From contig NZ_JAKRND010000010.1 of the NCBI RefSeq assembly GCF_022347285.1, forward strand, positions 32,392 through 96,391: a stretch of 64,000 nucleotides of DNA, written 5' to 3'. Below, piece by piece: positions 58,264 through 64,000 of the stretch; position 1 is the stretch's first letter, and every line of letters starts with the position of its first letter. The stretch comes from Corynebacterium sp. ACRPH. GTDB taxonomy: Bacteria; Actinomycetota; Actinomycetes; Mycobacteriales; Mycobacteriaceae. Below the pieces are notes generated by a model that did not search any database, was not told the origin of the DNA, and worked only from the letters and a program-made list of their open reading frames with translations. The position numbers were made by a program, and so were the translations under genes.

Positions 58264-59730
58264 ATGCCCACCAACAACGTCCCTCAGGTAGCCATTAACG
58301 ACATTGGCTCTGCTGAGGATTTCCTCGCTGCCGTCGACTCCACCATCAAGTACTTCAACGATGGTGACATTGTCGAGGGCACCGTCGTCAAGGTCGATCA
58401 CGACGAGGTCCTGCTGGACATCGGATACAAGACGGAGGGTGTCATCCCTTCCCGCGAGCTGTCGATCAAGCACGACGTTGACCCGGGTGAGGTTGTTGAG
58501 GTCGGCGACGAGATCGACGCTCTGGTTCTCACCAAGGAAGACAAGGAAGGCCGCCTGATCCTGTCCAAGAAGCGTGCACAGTACGAGCGCGCTTGGGGCA
58601 CGATCGAGGAGCTCAAGAAGAACGAGGAGCCGGTCACCGGTACCGTCATCGAGGTCGTCAAGGGCGGCCTGATCCTGGACATCGGCCTGCGTGGCTTCCT
58701 GCCCGCCTCCCTGGTGGAGATGCGTCGCGTCCGCGACCTGCAGCCCTACATCGGCCAGGAGATCGAGGCCAAGATCATCGAGCTGGACAAGCACCGCAAC
58801 AACGTTGTGCTGTCCCGCCGCGCATGGCTCGAGCAGACCCAGTCCGAGGTTCGCTCCGAGTTCCTGCACCAGCTGCAGAAGGGTCAGGTCCGCAAGGGCG
58901 TTGTCTCCTCCATCGTCAACTTCGGCGCATTCGTCGATCTCGGCGGTGTCGACGGCCTGGTTCACGTCTCCCAGCTGTCCTGGAAGCACATCGACCACCC
59001 GTCCGAGGTTGTCGCAGTCGGCGACGAGGTCACCGTCGAGGTTCTGGATGTGGATCTGGACCGCGAGCGCGTGTCCCTGTCCCTGAAGGCAACCCAGGAG
59101 GACCCGTGGCGCGTATTCGCACGCACCCACGCCATCGGCCAGATCGTGCCGGGCAAGGTCACCAAGCTGGTTCCGTTCGGCGCATTCGTCCGCGTCGAGG
59201 AGGGCATCGAGGGCCTGGTTCACATCTCCGAGCTGGCCGAGCGCCACGTCGAGGTTCCGGATCAGGTTGTTGGCGTTGGCCAGGACGCAATGGTCAAGGT
59301 CATCGACATCGACCTGGAGCGTCGTCGCATCTCCCTGTCCCTGAAGCAGGCTGATGAGGACTACACCGAGGAGTTCGACCCGTCCAAGTACGGCATGGCT
59401 GACTCCTACGACGAGCAGGGCAATTACATCTTCCCGGAGGGCTTCGACCCGGAGACCAACGAGTGGCTCGAGGGCTACGACGAGCAGCGTCAGGCATGGG
59501 AGGAACGCTACGCAGAGTCCGAACGTCGCCACCGCCTGCACACCGCTCAGATCGAGCGCAACCGCGCCGCAGCTGCCGAGGCCGCTGCAAACGGCGAGGG
59601 CGGCTACTCCTCCGAGACTCAGACCGAGTCCGCACCGGCTTCCTCCGAGGCACCGGCTCAGGACGCCGGCACCCTGGCTTCCGACGAGCAGCTGGCCGCG
59701 CTGCGCGAGAAGCTGGCCGGCGGCGAGTAG
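58264..59730 (+). CDS. rpsA: 30S ribosomal protein S1
   Basis: 488 aa. Four S1 RNA-binding domains at about residues 36-105, 122-188, 209-278 and 295-365, e.g. 'GDIVEGTVVKVDHDEVLLDI', 'KGVVSSIVNFGAFVDLGGVD', 'PGKVTKLVPFGAFVRVEEGI'. The C-terminal 110 residues are acidic and Ala/Ser/Glu-rich, usual for actinobacterial S1. S1 binds mRNA on the small subunit. Start at ATG 58264; an upstream in-frame extension covers the leader and is rejected. coaE, usually next, is not adjacent. Confidence 0.96.
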   Translation: MPTNNVPQVAINDIGSAEDFLAAVDSTIKYFNDGDIVEGTVVKVDHDEVLLDIGYKTEGVIPSRELSIKHDVDPGEVVEVGDEIDALVLTKEDKEGRLILSKKRAQYERAWGTIEELKKNEEPVTGTVIEVVKGGLILDIGLRGFLPASLVEMRRVRDLQPYIGQEIEAKIIELDKHRNNVVLSRRAWLEQTQSEVRSEFLHQLQKGQVRKGVVSSIVNFGAFVDLGGVDGLVHVSQLSWKHIDHPSEVVAVGDEVTVEVLDVDLDRERVSLSLKATQEDPWRVFARTHAIGQIVPGKVTKLVPFGAFVRVEEGIEGLVHISELAERHVEVPDQVVGVGQDAMVKVIDIDLERRRISLSLKQADEDYTEEFDPSKYGMADSYDEQGNYIFPEGFDPETNEWLEGYDEQRQAWEERYAESERRHRLHTAQIERNRAAAAEAAANGEGGYSSETQTESAPASSEAPAQDAGTLASDEQLAALREKLAGGE

Positions 59731-59794
59731 ATCACTCGACACTGCTAGCGGGGACCACTGCTTAACCAGCTAGGTCCGCGCGCTAGGAATTTTT

Positions 59795-59829
59795 AAAGGC
59801 ACCCACTTCGGTGGGTGCCTTTTGGTTTT
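59795..59829 (+). terminator. Intrinsic terminator of rpsA
   Basis: AAAGGCACCCAC-TTCG-GTGGGTGCCTTT: a perfect 12-bp stem with a UUCG tetraloop, followed by TGGTTTTC. It separates rpsA from the converging accessory gene. Confidence 0.95.
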
Positions 59830-59846
59830 CGTAGGTGCAGCTTTGG

Positions 59847-60122
59847 CTACAGCATCTGAATGACGGTGGCGGCGCCGATCGTAACCACAAGCATGATGGC
59901 TGCGATAATTGCCGAGCCCATGAGGATTTTGACGGTTCGCGGTGTCACACTCGGTTGAATTTCGCCATGCCGGATAGCTTTGCCCGCTATATCCATGCGC
60001 AGCTTGTGCGCCTGCACGGCAGCGCGATGGTCCTTCTTTGCTGTTGAAGCGGCCGACGGGGGAGACGACGTAGGAGAACCCGCAGGGGCGCTCTGAGCTG
60101 CGTCGTGCTGTTGGATAGACAT
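59847..60122 (-). CDS. Small tail-anchored membrane protein
   Basis: 91 aa. Ser/Ala/Pro-rich N-terminus, a charged middle, and one hydrophobic segment at about residues 66-89 ending at the C-terminus. AAGGAG lies before the ATG. Last gene of a minus-strand run that begins with the EspI-like ATPase, so probably part of the same module. No family recognised. Confidence 0.7.
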   Translation of the reverse strand: MSIQQHDAAQSAPAGSPTSSPPSAASTAKKDHRAAVQAHKLRMDIAGKAIRHGEIQPSVTPRTVKILMGSAIIAAIMLVVTIGAATVIQML

Positions 60123-60154
60123 GTGGGGGGGCTCCTTCTAGCTGGTCGCGTGCC

Positions 60155-60520
60155 TTAAAGGTATGGCCTCAGCTCTGGTGGGAGTTGGATACGGATTTCT
60201 GGTGAATCATTCGCAGGCGGCCTGGGTGCTGGAGCCTTGGGAGGCTTGGGTGCCGGTTTTGCAGGAGGCTTAGGGGGGGGTGGGGCAGTTTCTGTTACTG
60301 TCTCTGGCTCCGGGGCTGGGGCCGGCGGGGGTGCGGGCTTAGGAGTTTCAGACTTGGTGCTCGGTGCCGTCACCTCTTCAGGCAGCTCAGGCACTTTGCC
60401 CAGTGGTGGAACTTCATCATTCACGGTCTGCTCTTTGGCATGACCTGGCGATTCGCATGCAGCTAGCGTGCCTGTAAGCGAAATCAAGAGCAGTGCGCTT
60501 GCAGTGTGAGTTTTCCTCAT
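60155..60520 (-). CDS. Proline-rich lipoprotein
   Basis: 121 aa from ATG 60520, overlapping the preceding stop (TAATG). Signal peptide with lipobox 'TGTLAACESP' (Cys about residue 22), then a Pro/Lys/Ala-rich stretch (about 55-105) that could span the cell wall, and a short C-terminal segment 'DSPEIRIQLPPELRPYL'. Function unknown; cotranscribed with the transglycosylase-like gene. Confidence 0.72.
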   Translation of the reverse strand: MRKTHTASALLLISLTGTLAACESPGHAKEQTVNDEVPPLGKVPELPEEVTAPSTKSETPKPAPPPAPAPEPETVTETAPPPPKPPAKPAPKPPKAPAPRPPANDSPEIRIQLPPELRPYL

Positions 60521-61191
60521 TAGCGTGAATACTCCTTGGCCTTTTTGTGCACAGCTTTCAAGAACACTGGGCTGGGGTTGAATTCCGAGACTGCTGTGGT
60601 CCACCCTTCTGGGCTGTTGAGGTCGCCCGCGCTACAAGTGATTTTCGCGGTGGTTAGGGCGGCGTCGTCAATGTTGTCTGGATTTGGCGTGTTGCCAGGC
60701 TCGGCGGCAGTGCCATATTGCTCCCAGCGCGACGGCATGAGTTGCATTGGTCCCACCGGGATGTCCTTCGTGGAATCGCCGTCGATGTCTCCTCCGTCGG
60801 TATCGGGCACGGACTTCTTGCCGCCGGCGGCAGGCGCAACGGCGCGTATAGGTTTCGAGGTCACGCCATCTTCGTCGATGGTGGTGGAGTTTACTTGCCC
60901 ATGTTGGGTCAGCACATCACCCAATGCAGCGAGTGTTTGCCAGCCGACGGCGCAGCCTTGTTCCTGTTCCACGGCGTAGGCGGCGTATGCGTATGCCTGT
61001 AGCGCGCGTTCGGGGATGTGGTAGGGCTCGGCACGTTCGGTAGCCCACTGCTTCATGTTATCCACTTGGGCGTGTTGCTCTGGCACAGGTGGTTCTAGGC
61101 GATCGGCGCAGCTGGCAAGGGTTGTAAAAGCAAGGAACCCGACGCCCAGCGCGGCCACCCCTCGGGCTACAAAGCTGCGTGACGGTGCCAC
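60520..61191 (-). CDS. Lytic-transglycosylase-like lipoprotein
   Basis: 223 aa, GTG start overlapping the EspI-like gene by 25 bases. Signal peptide with a likely lipobox 'FTTLASCADR'. The body resembles actinobacterial lytic murein transglycosylases: 'RALQAYAYAAYAVEQEQGCA', 'GWQTLAALGDVLTQHGQ', and 'DIPVGPMQLMPSRWEQYG', which matches the GxxQxMP block following the catalytic Glu in that fold; the candidate Glu is in 'VEQEQGCAVGW'. A cell-wall remodelling enzyme for the neighbouring secretion-like module is inferred. Confidence 0.72.
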   Translation of the reverse strand: MAPSRSFVARGVAALGVGFLAFTTLASCADRLEPPVPEQHAQVDNMKQWATERAEPYHIPERALQAYAYAAYAVEQEQGCAVGWQTLAALGDVLTQHGQVNSTTIDEDGVTSKPIRAVAPAAGGKKSVPDTDGGDIDGDSTKDIPVGPMQLMPSRWEQYGTAAEPGNTPNPDNIDDAALTTAKITCSAGDLNSPEGWTTAVSEFNPSPVFLKAVHKKAKEYSR

Positions 61192-62573
61192 GAATCAAAA
61201 TCCTCCGCAACAATTGCTGCTAGTTCCATGTAAGCCTGCTTGGTTTCCTTGCTGATGCGCTCAAGATCAACCGTTGCGCCCTCGGAGAGGTGGCGGTCGA
61301 ATGGAATGACGTGCACGGCGCGGGTGCGGCTACGGAAGTGTGCAATCAACTGGTCCATATCAATCGTCGCATTTTCAGGGTGTGCCGCAGAGACAACTAC
61401 CACGGAGTTTGCGGCGAGTTGTTCGTAGCCGTGCAGGTTGAGCCAGTCCAAAGTGGCGGAGGCTGATTGAGCGCCGTCAAGGGCAGGAGAGGTGACGAGC
61501 ACCAAGGAATTGGCCAGCTCCAACACACCGGACATTGCGGAGTGCATCAGTCCTGTTCCGCAGTCAGTGAGCATCACGTTGTAGTGGTGCTGCAGGATGT
61601 CGACCGCGTGGCGGTAGTCCTCATCACTGAAGGATTCGGACACGGCGGGGTCGCGCTCCGAGCCGATAACCTCCAAGCGAGACTTGGCCTGGGTAGTGAA
61701 CTGGCGTATAGAGGCGTACTTTGATGTGTCTTCTGCGTTGAGGAGGTCGCGGATCGTTGCCGGACCGGGGGCAGCCACACGCTGTGCCAGGGTGCCGAGG
61801 TCCGGGTTGGCATCGATGGCGATGACGCGGTCGTGTCGGATGGAAGAGAAAACGCCACCCAATGCCACGGTGGTGGTGGTTTTGCCCACGCCCCCCTTGA
61901 GGGACATCACTGCGATGCGGTAGTCGCCGCGCAGTGGACGGCGGATTTTCTCCAGAAGCTGATCGTGTTCAAGATCTTGCTGGGAGTCACCAACGTTCCA
62001 GTGCCCACCGGTGACGTTGTAAAGCATTTTGCGCCATCCACTGCGCGGTGCTTTCTTGACGGCATTGACAAGGTTTGTCTGGTCCAATGCCGGCGGTGGC
62101 TTTAGGTCATATTCGGACGGGACATGGTGCTTACCGTGATTTAACGGGGCCTGCTGGGGTTGGGGCTGCTGGGGTTGTGCCTGAGCTTGCTGCGGGTGGG
62201 CCTGAGTTTGTTGTGGTTGGGCTTGCTGTGGCTGAGTCGGCTGAGGAGCTTCAGATGAAGCGGGAGAACCTTGCGGGGCAGTGCCTTGATGGGCTGTTCC
62301 TTGAGAAGGCTGAGGATTCTCTGCGGAATCACTTTCCTCTTGGTTGGCTTGGTGACCTTGCTGAGGCTTGGATTCGTGAGCTTGCTGAAGTGCCGCAGGG
62401 ACTTGCTGCTGACCTTCATTGGAAGAAGGGGAGGAAGTATGAGACTCTGCAGCGGGCGGCTCTTGGGGCTGAGAAGGTTGTTGTGGTGGGGTGGCTGGTT
62501 GTGCTGGCGCACCATCACCAGTGAACTGGAGCCAAGAGGGCAGTCCTTCGTGGGATGGCTGGTTGGTTGACAC
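61167..62573 (-). CDS. EspI-like ParA/MinD-family ATPase with Pro/Gln-rich N-terminus
   Basis: 468 aa from GTG 62573, with GAGGA 7 bases upstream. Residues 1-150 are Gln/Pro/Ala-rich low complexity. The ATPase part resembles mycobacterial ESX-1 EspI: 'RGDYRIAVMSLKGGVGKTTT' (deviant Walker A), 'RVIAIDANPDLGTLAQRV', 'HYNVMLTDCGTGLMHSAMSG' and 'AVHVIPFDRHLSEGATVDLE'. EspI modulates type VII secretion; here no EsxA/EsxB or Ecc gene is visible in the window. Divergent from a P-loop-less relative at 62722 through a symmetric promoter. Confidence 0.8.
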   Translation of the reverse strand: MSTNQPSHEGLPSWLQFTGDGAPAQPATPPQQPSQPQEPPAAESHTSSPSSNEGQQQVPAALQQAHESKPQQGHQANQEESDSAENPQPSQGTAHQGTAPQGSPASSEAPQPTQPQQAQPQQTQAHPQQAQAQPQQPQPQQAPLNHGKHHVPSEYDLKPPPALDQTNLVNAVKKAPRSGWRKMLYNVTGGHWNVGDSQQDLEHDQLLEKIRRPLRGDYRIAVMSLKGGVGKTTTTVALGGVFSSIRHDRVIAIDANPDLGTLAQRVAAPGPATIRDLLNAEDTSKYASIRQFTTQAKSRLEVIGSERDPAVSESFSDEDYRHAVDILQHHYNVMLTDCGTGLMHSAMSGVLELANSLVLVTSPALDGAQSASATLDWLNLHGYEQLAANSVVVVSAAHPENATIDMDQLIAHFRSRTRAVHVIPFDRHLSEGATVDLERISKETKQAYMELAAIVAEDFDSWHRHAAL

Positions 62574-62621
62574 TACGCACTCCTCGTGTACTTCACTCTT
62601 TGTTACCGACAACTTCTCTAC

Positions 62622-62640
62622 GTATAGCCCGTCCTATACT
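62622..62640. promoter_or_regulatory. Symmetric divergent promoter, GTATAG-N6-CTATAC
   Basis: A perfect inverted repeat (62622-62627 / 62634-62639). Plus strand TATACT (62635-62640) and minus strand TATACG (plus 62621-62626) are both good -10 boxes, one in each arm, pointing to the two divergent ATPase-like genes. Confidence 0.6.
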
Positions 62641-62721
62641 AATGTGTGTTGTGCAATTTGTGCTGTGTGTCCCCCACAGATGTGTTTGATTTGCTCTAGG
62701 CAGAATGGATGAGATCGCTAG

Positions 62722-63534
62722 ATGAATTCCCCAAAGGTAGCTAACGCTGCACGAAGTGGAGGTTCGGGCTCGCTGGTCTCGGGGCGTAGCGTTTTCGGCA
62801 GGGCTGTGTGGGCTTCGCGTGTTGCACAGGCACGGAGGTTTTCTTCAGTCGACACATCTAGGCCGATGGTCATCGCAGTGGCTTCCATTGACAACCGAAT
62901 GCTGACTTCGCCTGTGACCGCTTTGGTTTCCATGATTGCCGAAGAGGTTTCTGAACTACCGATGGTGGTTCTGGACGCAGATGTGCAAGCTCAGCCAATG
63001 CGGGGACCGTTGGGCGCGTGGGCAGCGGGAGACGTTCTTGGGCTGGCGGCGACGGAACCGCTGGATCTAACCCGAAAGAAGATGGAAAACTTTGCGGATA
63101 GCTCCGGGGCAGTCCCGCTGTTAACTGCTTCGCAAGGTACTCAGGGGCAGATGGCTGCTGATGTACTGGATACTGTGGTTAGTCGTGCCCAGCACAGGTG
63201 GCCAATTGTTGTGGTGAACTTGCCTTATACGTGTGCCGGGGAGACCATTGCCGCGGGCACGGCTATGGCGGATCATGTGCTGTTGGTGGCTGACAGACAC
63301 CATAAACAGCATGGGTGGCTGTACCAGCCGGGGCACCACCTGACGGAGCTGGCGCAGTCCAAGAAAGTGACTGTTGTCAAGGTGGGGGCAGCTGCGGTGG
63401 ATTTGCCGCAAGATACGGTGGTTCTGCCAAGCGTAGATGCTCATTCGACGAGCAGGTCGCGGATTGTTCCATCGACGAACCCAGAGGACGTGTCGATGTA
63501 TCACCGTTTGCTGTCGAGAGTTTTCGGTAGTTGA
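62722..63534 (+). CDS. MinD/ParA-like protein lacking a P-loop
   Basis: 270 aa. The fold matches the EspI-type ATPases: 'PMVIAVASIDNRMLTSPV' stands where the Walker A should be but has no GK[ST], 'ELPMVVLDADVQAQPM' keeps the strand with conserved Asp, 'RWPIVVVNLPYTCAGETIA' and 'ADHVLLVADRHHK' match later strands, and 'VVLPSVDAHSTSRSRIVPST' resembles the end of the family. Probably a non-hydrolysing partner. The stop overlaps a TTG (TTGA, 63531), hinting at a coupled next gene. Confidence 0.72.
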   Translation: MNSPKVANAARSGGSGSLVSGRSVFGRAVWASRVAQARRFSSVDTSRPMVIAVASIDNRMLTSPVTALVSMIAEEVSELPMVVLDADVQAQPMRGPLGAWAAGDVLGLAATEPLDLTRKKMENFADSSGAVPLLTASQGTQGQMAADVLDTVVSRAQHRWPIVVVNLPYTCAGETIAAGTAMADHVLLVADRHHKQHGWLYQPGHHLTELAQSKKVTVVKVGAAAVDLPQDTVVLPSVDAHSTSRSRIVPSTNPEDVSMYHRLLSRVFGS

Positions 63535-63596
63535 CGAACCCTACACGCCGCTTGTGGTTGCGAGATTCCCTAGCCGGTGTGGAGACCAGGGAGTAG
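63531..63596 (+). pseudogene. Short coupled reading frame, possibly a truncated gene
   Basis: TTG 63531 overlaps the previous TGA by four bases and opens 'LTNPTRRLWLRDSLAGVETR' before TAG at 63594-63596. After the stop the same frame continues with a hydrophobic stretch ('WIRLAAVGGGAAML') to 63680. This could be a membrane protein gene broken by a stop codon; evidence is slight. Confidence 0.25.
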
Positions 63597-63906
63597 AACG
63601 TGGCGCCGACCTGTTATTGGATCCGGTTGGCTGCTGTGGGTGGGGGAGCGGCAATGCTAAGCAGCACCATTCCGTCCAGCTGATTGGTTTCCAGTGCGTC
63701 AGGACACAAGCTTCTGTGTTAGTCGTCGAGGTCTGTGCCTGCGGCTTTAGCTTTGTTAATAGTCTGTTGCAGATTGTTGGCGTTGTTGAAGAGGTTTGTG
63801 AGTTGGGTGTGGAGTGGTTGGAGGGTTTCGGTGGGGGCCGGGCCCTGCGGACCTGACCCCTGTTTGGTAGAGAGAGTGTCCGATTGTTTGTGTGCGGGGG
63901 CTTGGT
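63597..63906. other. Intergenic stretch with an uninitiated minus-strand frame and a possible IS end
   Basis: On the minus strand a frame ending at TAA 63720 reads 'PTETLQPLHTQLTNLFNNAN' and further polar residues, but it has no ATG, GTG or TTG, so it may be a gene fragment. AGAGAGTGTCCGATTG at 63871-63886 lies just beyond the transposase stop and may be the terminal repeat of the IS; the other end is outside the window. Confidence 0.35.
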
Positions 63907-64000
63907 TTACAAGTACTCCGCGAATCGGTCTGGGTATGCCACAGCTAGTTGGTTGATGGCTTGTTTCCAGCCATTGGCCTTCGCTCCTTCAACATACCCG
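63907..64000 (-). mobile_element. C-terminus of an IS256-like (mutator) transposase, cut by window edge
   Basis: The last 30 codons are visible, ending 'GWKQAINQLAVAYPDRFAEY' plus Leu and TAA at 63907-63909. The pattern W-K-x-A-x-N-Q-x-A followed by DRF is typical of the end of IS256-family transposases. The rest of the gene lies to the right of the window. Confidence 0.5.

Noticed and set aside
58237..59742. Long minus-strand open frame (501 codons) opposite rpsA
   Set aside because: It is an antisense shadow of a highly biased coding gene; its composition (Leu/Val/Asp-rich without domain) and lack of a ribosome binding site argue against it.
63437..63856. 139-codon plus-strand frame near the right edge
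   Set aside because: It overlaps the end of the P-loop-less ATPase gene out of frame and has no plausible start signal.

Overview
The window is chromosomal DNA of a high-G+C actinobacterium, most likely a Corynebacterium. The evidence is gene content and order: the his cluster hisDCB - MFS - hisHA - impA - hisFI, a trpE/TIR02234-type membrane protein/trpCBA/lgt/pyk run, paired treZ/treY/glgX, a RelS-like small alarmone synthetase, an N-terminally extended second pyruvate kinase (Pyk2 type), a DUF4921 protein and a 13E12-type HNH protein. The species cannot be fixed from sequence reading alone. The trp layout (no trpG, trpD or trpF here) resembles the mycobacterial order rather than the compact C. 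glutamicum trp operon.

Layout. 1-2.3 kb: end of an RluA-family pseudouridine synthase, a membrane protein, rarD. 2.3-4.8 kb (minus): FAD-linked sugar-lactone oxidase and a PLP-dependent alanine-racemase-fold enzyme. 4.9-10.5 kb: dnaE and pyk2. 10.5-20.6 kb: glycogen/trehalose block (treZ, treY, glgX) mixed with yigZ, an S4 protein, relS, a BRCT protein and a TetR regulator. 20.6-25 kb: lipoprotein, membrane protein, nadA-nadC, a helical-repeat protein. 25-33.4 kb: histidine operon. 33.4-40.9 kb: trpE-membrane protein-trpC-trpB-trpA-lgt-pyk. 40.8-45.1 kb: M20 amidohydrolase, DUF4921, a small protein, HNH endonuclease. 45.2-50.9 kb: polar amino-acid ABC transporter, PepSY membrane protein, TetR regulator, Q/N-rich membrane protein. 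51-54.4 kb: a more AT-rich, decayed phage-like immunity module next to a tRNA gene. 54.5-59.8 kb: polA, DUF368, rpsA. 59.8-64 kb: an accessory module with an EspI-like (type VII secretion associated) ATPase, a P-loop-less partner, lipoproteins and, at the right edge, the end of an IS256-like transposase.

How it fits together. HisA keeps the residues of the bifunctional actinobacterial PriA, which would supply the missing TrpF step for the adjacent trpC. TreZ, TreY and GlgX form a glycogen-to-trehalose route, and the alarmone synthetase gene follows treY by 3 bases. About twenty start codons are preceded, 6-8 bases upstream, by a TANNNT -10 box, so much of the window appears to be transcribed as leaderless mRNA; in five cases the stop codon of the preceding gene forms the first three bases of that -10 box.

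The most unusual parts are the damaged immunity module (frameshifted HTH repressor, frameshifted RhuM, ImmA-like protein with an altered HExxH motif, divergent Cro-like gene, palindromic operator), the adjacent tRNA with CAA anticodon but a short variable loop, and the EspI-like ATPase module with its symmetric divergent promoter.
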